A stretch of DNA of 64,000 bases, from contig NZ_PQCF01000007.1 of NCBI RefSeq assembly GCF_002964765.1, positions 1 to 64,000 of the forward strand, in the 5' to 3' direction. This DNA comes from Pseudoalteromonas sp. T1lg88 (GTDB lineage: Bacteria > Pseudomonadota > Gammaproteobacteria > Enterobacterales > Alteromonadaceae). The notes under the pieces were generated by a model. The model saw only the letters and a program-made list of their open reading frames with translations, had not been told where the DNA came from and did no database searches. A program made the translations under genes and the position numbers. This document shows, one piece after another, positions 19,626 to 28,089 of this stretch (position 1 is its first letter; each line of letters begins with the position of its first letter).

Positions 19626-20015
19626 ATGGCAAATCAATACTACGGTACAGGTCGTCGTAAAAGTTCAAGTGCTCGCGTTTTCCTACGCCCAGGCACTGGC
19701 AACATCGTAATCAATCAACGTTCTATCGAAGAATATTTCGGTCGTGAAACTGCTCGCATGGTTGTTCGTCAGCCTCTAGAGCTAGTTGAAATGACTGAAA
19801 AGTTTGACCTTTACATCACTGTTGAAGGTGGTGGTACTACTGGTCAAGCTGGTGCTATCCGTCACGGTATCACTCGTGCGCTTATGGAGTTCGATGAATC
19901 ACTTCGTCCTTCACTTCGTAAAGCTGGCTTTGTTACTCGCGACGCTCGTAAAGTTGAGCGTAAGAAAGTGGGTCTTAAGAAAGCACGTAAGAAAACACAG
20001 TTCTCGAAGCGTTAA
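19626..20015 (+). CDS. rpsI: 30S ribosomal protein S9
   Basis: S9 of the small subunit, 129 residues (E. coli 130). It begins [16 protein letters not shown] and ends with the basic tail [12 protein letters not shown], which reaches the P-site tRNA. Preceded by GGAGCAC about 8 bases before the ATG. Followed by a strong terminator. Confidence 0.98.
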   Translation: MANQYYGTGRRKSSSARVFLRPGTGNIVINQRSIEEYFGRETARMVVRQPLELVEMTEKFDLYITVEGGGTTGQAGAIRHGITRALMEFDESLRPSLRKAGFVTRDARKVERKKVGLKKARKKTQFSKR

Positions 20016-20037
20016 TTTATTACGTATCCAGAATTTC

Positions 20038-20073
20038 AAAACCCGGCTTTGCCTTTGGCAAACCGGGTTTTTT
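20038..20073 (+). terminator. Terminator after rpsI
   Basis: Long interrupted stem: AAAACCCGG with CCGGGTTTT outside, and TTTGCC with GGCAAA inside, followed by a T run. It ends the rplM-rpsI transcript before the petABC promoter region. Confidence 0.9.
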
Positions 20074-20491
20074 ATTGCCTGTTTTCGACGCGGGGACGGC
20101 TTAGGTCTCTTTCGCCGAGAATATTTCATAATTTCCCCGATTTAATGCAAATCAAGCCGATAATTTTGAGAATTTTTTGCTACAATTGCCGGGCAAATAA
20201 ACTAACGAAGTGATTTTAAACTACTTTGCTTGACTAGACCTTGATCTTTATCAGCGTCGGCGGCGAGTGTTTGCGATAACATAAACAGCACTGCTTGATA
20301 ATCGAATACGCTTTTTGAACCCAGACTCAGTCGCTGAGAGGGTGCTTATTCGACTGTGAAACAGTGAATAACCTTGTTTTAATCAAGGCTTTTATTTATG
20401 ATCGCTTCTATTTTGTAACTTCAAAAATTAACCTGCTGTAACTGATGTTCTCAATATAGCAAGTGTTGAGAATCATAGTGGAGATAAGTGG
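20074..20491 (+). promoter_or_regulatory. Long upstream region of petABC with putative promoter, FNR/CRP-like site and leader hairpins
   Basis: There is no gene in these 418 bases. An extended -10 (TGCTACAAT, 20179-20186) is the best promoter candidate, without a clear -35. TTGAT-CTTT-ATCAG at 20241-20254 matches the FNR-type consensus TTGAT-N4-ATCAA at nine of ten positions, but lies downstream of that -10, where it could repress or serve a second start. Two hairpins follow: TTATTC-G-ACTG/CAGT-GAATAA (20346-20371) and CCTTG/CAAGG (20372-20388), the latter leading into CTTTTATTTAT, which resembles an attenuator. Confidence 0.45.
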
Positions 20492-21088
20492 ATGAGCAAT
20501 GCGCCTGTAGACAACAGCCGACGCCGCTTTTTGACCATTGCTACCTCTGTTGTAGGTGGTGTGGGTGCGGTTGGAGCTGCTGTTCCTTTTATTGCGTCTT
20601 GGAACCCTAGTGAGAGAGCTAAATCTGCGGGTGCTCCCGTAGAAGTGGATATCTCTAAACTAGAGCCTGGACAATTAATCCGTGTTGAATGGCGAGGCAA
20701 ACCTGTTTGGGTAATCTCGCGTACGCCGGAAATGCTAGAACAACTTAAAGCACACGAAGATCAACTCCGTGATCCTCAGTCTGATGAACCGCAACAGCCT
20801 GGGTTTGCCAAGAACGAATTCCGTTCAATCAAAGAAACTATCTTTGTGGCCGTGGGTATTTGTACTCACCTGGGTTGTTCTCCTAGCTTCCTACAAGGTG
20901 GCTTTGGTGAGAAAGTGGAAGGCACAGACGATGGTTTCTTCTGTCCATGTCATGGTTCTAAATTTGATATGGCCGGTCGAGTATTCCAGTCGGTTCCAGC
21001 TCCTCTAAACCTAGAGATCCCTCCTTATTACTTCATTGACGACACAACTATTTTAGTTGGTGCTGAGCAAGGCGAAGGGGTAGCATAA
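20492..21088 (+). CDS. petA: Ubiquinol-cytochrome c reductase iron-sulfur subunit (Rieske)
   Basis: Rieske 2Fe-2S protein of the bc1 complex, passing electrons from ubiquinol to cytochrome c1. The N-terminus has a twin-arginine-type start SRRRFLT (residues 9-15) and a hydrophobic anchor (about 16-35) that is probably retained. Cluster ligands are C124 and H126 (CTHLGC) and C151 and H154 (CPCHGS), with C129 and C153 forming the usual disulfide. It is 198 residues. The stop shares a base with the petB ATG. Confidence 0.97.
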   Translation: MSNAPVDNSRRRFLTIATSVVGGVGAVGAAVPFIASWNPSERAKSAGAPVEVDISKLEPGQLIRVEWRGKPVWVISRTPEMLEQLKAHEDQLRDPQSDEPQQPGFAKNEFRSIKETIFVAVGICTHLGCSPSFLQGGFGEKVEGTDDGFFCPCHGSKFDMAGRVFQSVPAPLNLEIPPYYFIDDTTILVGAEQGEGVA

Positions 21089-22353
21089 TGTTTGGTAATA
21101 TTATCAACTGGATTGATGAACGTATTCCTATGACTCGCGTCTGGAATATGCACATCGCACAATATCCCGCACCGAAAAACTTTAACTTCTGGTACTTCTT
21201 TGGCTCACTAGCCATGCTAGTACTAGTAAACCAGATCGTTACTGGTATTTGGTTAACCATGAACTTCGTTCCTTCGGCCGAAGGTGCGTTTGCTTCCGTT
21301 GAATACATCATGCGTGACGTAGAATACGGCTGGTTGCTGCGTTATCTCCACTCTACTGGCGCCTCGGCGTTCTTCGTAGTGGTTTATTTGCACATGTTCC
21401 GTGGCATGATCTACGGTTCATACCAGAAGCCGCGTGAACTACTGTGGCTATTCGGTATGTTTATCTTCCTAGCGCTAATGGCTGAAGCCTTCATGGGTTA
21501 TCTACTACCTTGGGGTCAGATGTCATTCTGGGGTGCTCAGGTAATTATCTCACTATTCGGTGCTATTCCGGTGATTGGTGATGACCTTACCCTGTGGATC
21601 CGTGGTGACTACGTAATTTCAGGTGCAACGCTTAACCGCTTCTTCGCCCTACACGTAATCGCACTGCCGCTGGTACTTGTTATCCTAGTGTTCTTGCACA
21701 TTGTTGCTCTTCACGAAGTGGGTTCAAACAATCCAGACGGTGTTGAAATCAAGCGTAAGAAAGGCACGGTTGCCGAAGAAGACAAGCCAAAATTCAAGTT
21801 CCACGAATACTATACAAACAAGAAAGACATCGTTGATGCGATTCCTTTCCACCCTTACTACACGGTAAAAGATATTGTGGGTGTTGTGGGCTTCTTAATC
21901 CTATTCTGCTACGTGGTGTTCTTTGCGCCGGCTATGGGTGGTTTCTTCCTAGAAGCGCCAAACTTTGAAGCGGCAAACCCGCTGAAAACGCCTGAGCACA
22001 TCTTCCCTGTTTGGTACTTCACGCCTTTCTATGCGATTTTGCGTGCGATTCCAGACAAGCTAATGGGTGTAATCGCCATGGGTGCGTCAATTGTAGTGCT
22101 AGCGCTGCTACCTTGGATTGACCGTGGTAAAGTTAAATCAATCCGCTACCGTTGTGGTTTCCACAAGCTGAACATTGCTCAGTTCGTTGTAACCTTCGTT
22201 ATCCTTGGCTGGGTAGGTGCAACTCCACAAACTGACTTCAAAACGATTTTGTCGCAGATTTGTACAGTTACTTACTTTATGTTCTTCGTGCTACTGTTCT
22301 TCTACTCTAAGAACGAGAAGACCAAGCCATTGCCAGAGAGGTTGACTAAGTGA
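21088..22353 (+). CDS. petB: Cytochrome b of the bc1 complex
   Basis: Integral membrane subunit with two b hemes and the quinol sites, 421 residues and about eight to nine helices. Heme ligands are H88/H102 and H189/H204, with the expected spacing of 14 and 15. The Qo-site motif reads PVWY (residues 307-310) rather than PEWY, a variant known from several beta- and gammaproteobacteria. Translation is coupled to petA (TAATG) and petC (overlap at 22353). Codon choice is that of a highly expressed gene. Confidence 0.97.
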   Translation: MFGNIINWIDERIPMTRVWNMHIAQYPAPKNFNFWYFFGSLAMLVLVNQIVTGIWLTMNFVPSAEGAFASVEYIMRDVEYGWLLRYLHSTGASAFFVVVYLHMFRGMIYGSYQKPRELLWLFGMFIFLALMAEAFMGYLLPWGQMSFWGAQVIISLFGAIPVIGDDLTLWIRGDYVISGATLNRFFALHVIALPLVLVILVFLHIVALHEVGSNNPDGVEIKRKKGTVAEEDKPKFKFHEYYTNKKDIVDAIPFHPYYTVKDIVGVVGFLILFCYVVFFAPAMGGFFLEAPNFEAANPLKTPEHIFPVWYFTPFYAILRAIPDKLMGVIAMGASIVVLALLPWIDRGKVKSIRYRCGFHKLNIAQFVVTFVILGWVGATPQTDFKTILSQICTVTYFMFFVLLFFYSKNEKTKPLPERLTK

Positions 22354-23087
22354 TGAAAAAACTAGTAATCGGTTTATTCGCATTGCTGCCAACGCTATCA
22401 ATGGCAGCGGGTCCTTCGATGCCTTTGCAAGAAGCAAACATCGACCTAACGGATCAAGCATCATTACAACGCGGTGCTAAGCTATTTATGAACTACTGCC
22501 TTGGTTGTCACCAAATGCAGTACCAGCGTTATGAGCGTACTTTCCGCGATATCGGTATTCCTACCGATATCGGCCAGGAAACGCTTATTTTCGATGGTTC
22601 GAAAGTAGGTAGCCACATCACCAATGCGATGGAAAAAGACGATGCTGCAAAATGGTTCGGTGCTGCGCCACCGGATTTAACACTGATTTCACGTGTTAAA
22701 TCACCTGACTACATCTACACCTACTTAAAGTCGTTCTATAAAGATGAGTCGCGTCCATTTGGCGTAAACAACATTGTGTTCCCTTCTGTAGGTATGCCGC
22801 ACGTTCTTCAAGAACTACAAGGTCTACCAAATCCTGTATTCGAGGAAGTGGAAGAGCACGGAAAAACAGTTAAGAAAGTGGTAGCGGTTGAAACCGACGG
22901 CCAGGGTGAAATGAGTGTTGACGAGTATGATCATGCTGCTCGCGACATTGCTAACTTCCTAGCCTATGTAGGTGAGCCTTCACGTTTAGATTCGGAGTCT
23001 TTAGGTATCAAGGTTATTGGTTTCCTATTTATCCTCTTTATCTTTGCTTTCTTACTGAAGAAAGAATACTGGCGTGATGTTCATTAA
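22353..23087 (+). CDS. petC: Cytochrome c1
   Basis: Periplasmic c-type heme subunit of bc1. A signal peptide (cut after SMAA, about residue 19) precedes the heme motif CLGCH at residues 49-53. The sixth ligand Met probably lies in SVGMPHVLQ. A C-terminal membrane anchor (about 216-236) ends in KKEYWRDVH. The ATG at 22353 is used; the GTG one codon upstream would be inside the petB stop context. 244 residues. Electrons leave to cytochrome c and terminal oxidases that are not in this window. Confidence 0.97.
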   Translation: MKKLVIGLFALLPTLSMAAGPSMPLQEANIDLTDQASLQRGAKLFMNYCLGCHQMQYQRYERTFRDIGIPTDIGQETLIFDGSKVGSHITNAMEKDDAAKWFGAAPPDLTLISRVKSPDYIYTYLKSFYKDESRPFGVNNIVFPSVGMPHVLQELQGLPNPVFEEVEEHGKTVKKVVAVETDGQGEMSVDEYDHAARDIANFLAYVGEPSRLDSESLGIKVIGFLFILFIFAFLLKKEYWRDVH

Positions 23088-23110
23088 TTAGAATAATCAA
23101 CCAGTTAACT

Positions 23111-23134
23111 CAATAGGGGCGTATGCCCCTATTG
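23111..23134. terminator. Hairpin after petC, possible terminator
   Basis: Perfect 10-bp stem CAATAGGGGC / GCCCCTATTG with a GTAT loop, 24 bases after the petC stop. It lacks a strong T run (CCGTTTAAAATC follows), so termination may be incomplete or the hairpin may protect the mRNA end. Confidence 0.55.
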
Positions 23135-23228
23135 CCGTTTAAAATCATTGCTGTGAATTTAGTCAGGCTAGGCACTGTGATGACGCAAAAAGTATGTTGT
23201 ACTTTGTGATTTTTTAATGGAGGTAGGC

Positions 23229-23855
23229 ATGGCCGTTGCTGCCAATAAACGCCCTGTAATGACGCTGTTTTCCGGCGCGAATTGTATGTACAGCCATCAA
23301 GTTCGTATTGTCTTGGCTGAGAAAGGCGTGAGCGTGGATATCCATTTGGCGGAGAAAGATAACCTGCCAGAAGCATTACACGAAATTAACCCGTACGGTA
23401 CGGTTCCTACTTTGATCGATCGTGAGCTAGGTCTTTACCAAGCAAACATCATCATGGAATATTTGGATGAGCGCTTCCCGCACCCTCCATTAATGCCTGT
23501 GTACCCGGTAATGCGTGGTCGCAGCCGCTTGATGATGCACCGTATTGACACCGATTGGTATTCGCTTGCTTCGAAGATCCTAGCCGGTGGCAGCGATGCT
23601 GAGCAAGCACGCAAAGAGCTGACCGAAGCACTGCTTGCGGTAGCACCTATTTTCAATGAAGCACCATACTTTATGAGCGAAGAGTTCAGCCTAGTTGATT
23701 GCTACCTGGCGCCGCTATTATGGCGTTTACCTGAGCTTGGTATCGAGCTTGCGGGTGCTGGCAGCAAAGAGCTGAAAGAGTACATGATTCGCTTGTTTGA
23801 GCGTGAATCGTTCCAAGCGTCATTGACTGAAGCAGAACGTGAGATTCGTCTCTAA
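23229..23855 (+). CDS. sspA: Stringent starvation protein A
   Basis: SspA has a glutathione-S-transferase fold but binds RNA polymerase and affects stationary-phase and acid-tolerance genes. The 208 residues start MAVAANKRPVMTLFSG, as in E. coli, and contain PHPPLMPVYPV and FSLVDCYLAPLLWRLP. I place the start at 23229 because GGAGG lies just upstream; the ATG at 23217 overlaps that ribosome site and adds four residues. The petABC-sspAB order is common in gammaproteobacteria. Confidence 0.96.
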   Translation: MAVAANKRPVMTLFSGANCMYSHQVRIVLAEKGVSVDIHLAEKDNLPEALHEINPYGTVPTLIDRELGLYQANIIMEYLDERFPHPPLMPVYPVMRGRSRLMMHRIDTDWYSLASKILAGGSDAEQARKELTEALLAVAPIFNEAPYFMSEEFSLVDCYLAPLLWRLPELGIELAGAGSKELKEYMIRLFERESFQASLTEAEREIRL

Positions 23856-24337
23856 TGACACCTAACAGACCTTATCTGTTACGTGCCTTTTACGACTGGA
23901 TAGTCGACAACCAGTGCACACCGCACTTGGTTGTCGATGCCGAGTTTGCTCAGGTACAGGTACCGACTCAGTTTGTTCAAGACGGACAAATTGTGTTGAA
24001 CATCAGCCCGAGCGCTGTAATGCAATTTTCAATGGATAACCGAGCATTGACCTTTAATGCTCGCTTTGGTGGTCAGCCCATGCAGGTTTATGTACCCATG
24101 GGAGCTGTATTGGCCATCTATGCCCGAGAAAATGGCGAAGGCACGGTATTTACTCAAGAAGAGTTATACGAAGAGCAGGATCGTTCTGAATCAGTACAAT
24201 CAACTGCCGAGTCTGAGCCGCAACAACCGCAGGCCGGGTTCGAGGCAATTGACAATCCAAACCCACAAGCAAGCCGTGAGAACAGTCAGGACGACGGCAA
24301 AGGCAAAAAAGCTAATCACTTAAAAGTGATTAAGTAG
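23855..24337 (+). CDS. sspB: ClpXP adaptor protein SspB
   Basis: SspB delivers ssrA-tagged proteins to ClpXP. The N-terminal dimer domain (about residues 1-110) binds the tag. A long polar, disordered linker rich in Gln/Ser/Glu follows, and the last ten residues (KANHLKVIK) are the ClpX-binding motif. 160 residues. Its ATG overlaps the sspA stop, so the two are cotranslated. Confidence 0.95.
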   Translation: MTPNRPYLLRAFYDWIVDNQCTPHLVVDAEFAQVQVPTQFVQDGQIVLNISPSAVMQFSMDNRALTFNARFGGQPMQVYVPMGAVLAIYARENGEGTVFTQEELYEEQDRSESVQSTAESEPQQPQAGFEAIDNPNPQASRENSQDDGKGKKANHLKVIK

Positions 24338-24451
24338 CCTACTCAGATTCGGCTTAAGTAGAAATCCATCGTAAGCAGGGCTAAGTTCTAAAAGTGCGCT
24401 GGATTTCTCTAATCGACCCACCGCCCACTGTGATTATTTGCAGTATTATGC

Positions 24452-24481
24452 TTGAAAACAGGCATAAATTACTGAGATAAT
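24452..24481 (+). promoter_or_regulatory. Likely sigma-70 promoter of aroK
   Basis: TTGAAA (24452-24457), an 18-base spacer and GATAAT (24476-24481) give a near-consensus promoter about 80 bases before the aroK start. The rest of 24338-24557 shows no gene. Confidence 0.6.
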
Positions 24482-24557
24482 CTCCCCCTTGAATTTTGGG
24501 GCCAGTCGCGAGGCGGGGTTTTATTTCAAATTTTAGAGTTCGTTTGTACTAAAAGAT

Positions 24558-25076
24558 ATGGCTGAGAAACGTAATATATTTCTAGTAGGTCCCATGGGGG
24601 CCGGAAAGAGCACAATTGGTCGCCACATTGCAGACCAACTGCACCTTGAGTTTTATGACTCGGATAACGAAATCGAGCGCCGCACCGGTGCCGACATTGC
24701 TTGGGTATTTGATATCGAAGGCGAAGATGGTTTCCGTCGTCGTGAAGAAGCGGTGATCACAGATCTAACCGAGCTTCAGGGTATCGTATTGGCAACAGGT
24801 GGTGGCTCAGTAGTCAGTAAAGAAGTACGCAACAAACTGTCTGCTCGCGGTATTGTGGTATACCTTGAGACCCCAATCGAAAAACAGGTTGCCCGCACCC
24901 AGCGTGATAAACGACGTCCGCTACTGCAAACAGAAGAAGCGCCGCAGCATGTGTTGGAGCGTCTAGCCGAAGAGCGCAACCCGCTGTATCAAGAAATCGC
25001 CGACTTTGTTGTGCGTACCGATGAGCAGAGTGCGAAAGTTGTGGCTAACCAAATCATCGAGAAGCTTAACTTCTAA
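24558..25076 (+). CDS. aroK: Shikimate kinase I
   Basis: Phosphorylates shikimate with ATP (fifth step to chorismate). Walker A is GPMGAGKST at residues 11-19. The shikimate-binding residues are in [13 protein letters not shown] and the GGG of ATGGGSV. The lid region is RDKRRPLL. Length 172 matches E. coli AroK (173). It precedes aroB by 21 bases, the conserved aroKB pair. Confidence 0.97.
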   Translation: MAEKRNIFLVGPMGAGKSTIGRHIADQLHLEFYDSDNEIERRTGADIAWVFDIEGEDGFRRREEAVITDLTELQGIVLATGGGSVVSKEVRNKLSARGIVVYLETPIEKQVARTQRDKRRPLLQTEEAPQHVLERLAEERNPLYQEIADFVVRTDEQSAKVVANQIIEKLNF

Positions 25077-25097
25077 ATATCCCAAGGAGAATTGCGC

Positions 25098-26168
25098 ATG
25101 CTGGAACTCAATGTTGAACTCGGTGAGCGCAGTTATCCCATCTTTATTGGTAACGAGTTAATACAAGACGGTGCGCGCCTGCAGCAATATGTAGGCGAGC
25201 GACGCGCGGTAATCGTTACCAATGAAACCATAGCACCTCTCTACCTGGACACCCTGATTGCCAGCTTGGCAGATAAGGATCTTCTTGTCTTCGTAATGCC
25301 CGACGGTGAGCAATACAAAACATTGGAATGGTTTGAGCGCCTCAATGCCTTTTTGTTAGAGCACAACTGTGGCCGCGATACCATTTTGCTGGCCTTGGGT
25401 GGCGGGGTTATTGGTGACCTGACCGGTTTTGTTGCTGCCTGTTATCAGCGCGGCGTACCTTTTGTGCAGATCCCTACCACCTTGTTGTCGCAAGTGGATT
25501 CATCCGTAGGCGGTAAAACCGCGGTTAACCACCCCTTGGGCAAGAATATGATCGGTGCCTTTTATCAGCCTCAGGCAGTGTTTATCGATACCGCTGCGCT
25601 GGCCACCTTACCGGCCAAGGAATTTGCCGCCGGTATGGCCGAGGTGATTAAATACGGCTTGATCTACGACCTTGATTTGTTCGAGTTACTTGAGCGTAAT
25701 GTTGAAGAGATCAAGGCCTTGGATGCTCAGCTATTGCCAAGGGTGATACAGCGTTGCTGTGCCATTAAGGCGGAGATAGTAGCGGCGGACGAAAAAGAAG
25801 CCGGGCTTAGGGCCTTGCTTAATTTAGGTCATACTTTTGGTCATGCTATCGAAGCTGAAATGGGCTACGGCGCCTGGCTTCACGGAGAAGCGGTCGCGGT
25901 CGGTATGGTGCTGGCAGCACAACTGGCACACAGCCGAGGCAAGCTAAGTAGTGCCGAGGTTGAGCGTATTATTGCCTTGCTCAAAGCCTATGATCTACCA
26001 GTGCAAATCCCAGATGAAATGACCCCAGCGCAGTTTCTTGCCCATATGCGCAAGGACAAAAAAAACAAAGCGGGACGCATTCGCTTTATTCTGCCTAGCC
26101 AATTTGGACGTTGTGAATTGGTTGATGATGTCAGCGACGCCGAGCTAGAAACCCTGCTCACACGCTAA
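25098..26168 (+). CDS. aroB: 3-dehydroquinate synthase
   Basis: NAD- and metal-dependent cyclisation of DAHP to 3-dehydroquinate, the second step of the shikimate pathway. The NAD-binding loop is [14 protein letters not shown], the metal ligands include E in [12 protein letters not shown] and His residues in [11 protein letters not shown] and [10 protein letters not shown]. 356 residues (E. coli 362). The ATG at 25098 has AAGGAG eight bases upstream; a TTG two codons earlier is less likely. Confidence 0.97.
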   Translation: MLELNVELGERSYPIFIGNELIQDGARLQQYVGERRAVIVTNETIAPLYLDTLIASLADKDLLVFVMPDGEQYKTLEWFERLNAFLLEHNCGRDTILLALGGGVIGDLTGFVAACYQRGVPFVQIPTTLLSQVDSSVGGKTAVNHPLGKNMIGAFYQPQAVFIDTAALATLPAKEFAAGMAEVIKYGLIYDLDLFELLERNVEEIKALDAQLLPRVIQRCCAIKAEIVAADEKEAGLRALLNLGHTFGHAIEAEMGYGAWLHGEAVAVGMVLAAQLAHSRGKLSSAEVERIIALLKAYDLPVQIPDEMTPAQFLAHMRKDKKNKAGRIRFILPSQFGRCELVDDVSDAELETLLTR

Positions 26169-26497
26169 TACAATCGCTCCTCCTGCCTGTGGCCTATAAT
26201 GGTCAGCACCAATAAGAAGGTGCAGTGCGCCTTATCATAGTGCCGTTAAAGGCCGGCATGTGCTTACCTGGGCTCAGGCCGTGTCTAAGAATGAACTAAC
26301 CTCTTAGTTGGCGGCGATACGCATACTAATTGGCGAGGCCCAGCGCTAAGGTAAACAAATAGCGCAGATAAAAGGGGAGATAAACTCGCAACAGTCCCCT
26401 GAATTGCGGTAGAATTTGGCGTTGACCCCGGTATTTACATTTACCCTTGTGGTGCACCGGGAGTGAGATAATAATTAAAGATGAGCTAGTAGAATAG
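26169..26497. other. Gene-free interval between aroB and dam where damX is usually found
   Basis: These 329 bases contain no ORF of family-like composition on either strand. In E. coli and many relatives damX (SPOR-domain division protein) lies here. TAGAAT at 26410-26415 could be a -10 for dam, without a good -35. The sequence is otherwise featureless to the eye. Confidence 0.6.
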
Positions 26498-27376
26498 ATG
26501 CAAAAGAAAACCCGTGCTTTCCTGAAATGGGCGGGCGGCAAATACAGTTTGGTCGAAGATATCGCCAAACGTTTAGATCAAGCTCAGGAGCTCACCGGCA
26601 GCTCTGCATCTACGCTCGTTGAACCCTTTGTTGGCGCCGGCTCGGTGTTTCTAAATACCAATTTTAAGCATTACGTGCTTAACGATATCAATGCGGATCT
26701 AATCAACCTCTATAAAGAATTAGCCCATGCGCCTGATGAGTTTATCAGTGATGCGCGTAAGCTGTTTTGCGAGCTTAATAATGACGCCGATGTCTATTAT
26801 GGCTTGCGGGCTCGCTTTAACGAAAGTCGCGATGCCTACGAACGCGCCATCCTATTCCTCTATATGAATCGTCATGGTTACAATGGCTTGTGCCGTTATA
26901 ATCTTAAAGGCATTTTTAATGTGCCTTTTGGAAAATATAAAAAGCCTTATTTCCCCGAAGCGGAAATGTATTTCTTTGCTGAAAAGGCACAGCAAGCCAC
27001 CTTTACCTGTTTAAGCTATCGCGATGTCTTTGCTTCATTACCGCAAGATGCCGTGGTTTATTGCGATCCTCCCTATGTGCCGCTGAGTAAAACCGCATCC
27101 TTTACCAGCTACGCCAAAGGCGGTTTTAACCTGGACGACCAAGCGAACCTGGCCAACTTGGCCGAGCAGGCCGCGGGTGAACAGCAAACTTCGGTACTGA
27201 TCTCTAACCACGATACCTTATGGACCAGAAAGATCTATGAGCAGGCGGATATTGATGTGCTCAAGGTAAAGCGCACCATCAGCCCTAAGGGGAATGGTCG
27301 CAATAAGGTCAATGAATTGATGGCTATGTATTTATCCGGTCGCCAATACCAGTTGAACCAGGCCAAACACGGCTAG
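26498..27376 (+). CDS. dam: DNA adenine methylase Dam (GATC)
   Basis: N6-adenine methyltransferase of GATC sites, guiding mismatch repair (MutL is also in this window), replication timing and gene expression. The alpha-class layout is clear: FLKWAGGKY at the N-terminus, AdoMet motif FVGAGSVF (about 44-51), and catalytic DPPY at residues 190-193. 292 residues, slightly longer than E. coli (278). The aroKB-dam-rpe-gph-trpS order argues for housekeeping Dam rather than a restriction-system enzyme. Confidence 0.96.
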   Translation: MQKKTRAFLKWAGGKYSLVEDIAKRLDQAQELTGSSASTLVEPFVGAGSVFLNTNFKHYVLNDINADLINLYKELAHAPDEFISDARKLFCELNNDADVYYGLRARFNESRDAYERAILFLYMNRHGYNGLCRYNLKGIFNVPFGKYKKPYFPEAEMYFFAEKAQQATFTCLSYRDVFASLPQDAVVYCDPPYVPLSKTASFTSYAKGGFNLDDQANLANLAEQAAGEQQTSVLISNHDTLWTRKIYEQADIDVLKVKRTISPKGNGRNKVNELMAMYLSGRQYQLNQAKHG

Positions 27377-27511
27377 GACAAAAATAACAAACAGGGCAAT
27401 GGCGAGGGCAATAATGATCTTGGGATTATGATTGCTGAAGTCTTGTTGACGTTTGGCATCGCTTTGTACACCAAAAAAGGCCGCGACCACAGTTTGAATT
27501 TGTGACCACAT
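27332..27511 (-). CDS. DUF2970 small membrane protein, overlapping the end of dam
   Basis: A 59-residue ORF begins at ATG 27509-27511 (AGGA about seven bases upstream) and stops at TAA 27332-27334. The first half, WSQIQTVVAAFFGVQS followed by a charged KRQQDF, and the second half, one hydrophobic helix of about 20 residues (IIIALAIALFVIFVLAVFGL), match the pattern of the DUF2970 family (AFFGVQS, then one membrane segment). The function is unknown. It converges on dam and shares 45 bp with its 3' end. It is easily missed because of its length. Confidence 0.8.
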   Translation of the reverse strand: MWSQIQTVVAAFFGVQSDAKRQQDFSNHNPKIIIALAIALFVIFVLAVFGLVQLVLATG

Positions 27512-27523
27512 AAGAATTCCTGC

Positions 27524-27832
27524 CTAGTAGGAGGTATTAGAGAATTGTCGGGCGTTTTCCTTGTTGTCGTTACGGCTAAGCAATTCCAACAAGTCTAAAT
27601 AATGAAATTGGGCACTGCGGCTGTCGCCGGCAAACCAGGCAAACCAGGATTGTTCACCATCAGGATTAGCACAGTCTTGAGTTTGTTCGCCGTACGCATT
27701 GGTATCACAAACGCATTGACTATAGGTTTCAGAGTTAAGAGATGAGCCAGATTGGATAGCAAAAGTGCCAACAATCATAGCAGTAGTTGCAACGCCTGCT
27801 AACAACGCATGTTTTTTCAGCACTAACAACAT
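27524..27832 (-). CDS. Small exported or membrane-anchored protein of unknown function
   Basis: 102 residues. A basic start and a hydrophobic segment (about residues 8-27) look like a signal peptide or anchor. The remainder is polar and acidic with three cysteines (CVCDTN and QDCANPDG), possibly a metal- or disulfide-bearing patch, and a C-terminal helix LDLLELLSRND. GAGAGGG stands 2-8 bases before the ATG. I do not recognise the family. It lies 12 bases upstream of the DUF2970 gene on the same strand, so the two probably share a transcript. Confidence 0.6.
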   Translation of the reverse strand: MLLVLKKHALLAGVATTAMIVGTFAIQSGSSLNSETYSQCVCDTNAYGEQTQDCANPDGEQSWFAWFAGDSRSAQFHYLDLLELLSRNDNKENARQFSNTSY

Positions 27833-27873
27833 ATCCCTCTCCGATCCTTAACTAGTCACTAGAGCTTACGCAA

Positions 27874-27893
27874 AGTTGTTTAAAAAAACAACT
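27874..27893. promoter_or_regulatory. Palindrome in the divergent region upstream of rpe
   Basis: AGTTGTTT-AAAA-AAACAACT is a perfect 8-bp inverted repeat in a very AT-rich stretch (27870-27960) between the small exported gene (minus) and rpe (plus). It could be an operator or a weak hairpin. No binding protein can be named. Confidence 0.35.
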
Positions 27894-28089
27894 GAACTTT
27901 AAAAAATAATTAAACTTTTTACTTTAAAAACAAGGGCGTAATGTTTAATTTATGTTAACGGTTGGGCTTTAACGTTTTGTTTCTAAATAATTCGTCGGGA
28001 TCGATGAAAAACCTCGCAAAAATAAACATACGCTAACAACTATGCGTATTTTTCGTTAAAGTATAGGCCCCGTTCAAAGGAGCAGTATT

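Noticed and set aside
20241-20254. Certain assignment of the FNR-like site to FNR
   Set aside because: CRP- and other FNR-family proteins bind similar sequences and the site is downstream of the best -10, so only a family-level statement is made.
26498-27376. Dam as part of a restriction-modification or prophage module
   Set aside because: It lies in the conserved aroKB-dam-rpe-gph-trpS block with no endonuclease or phage gene near.
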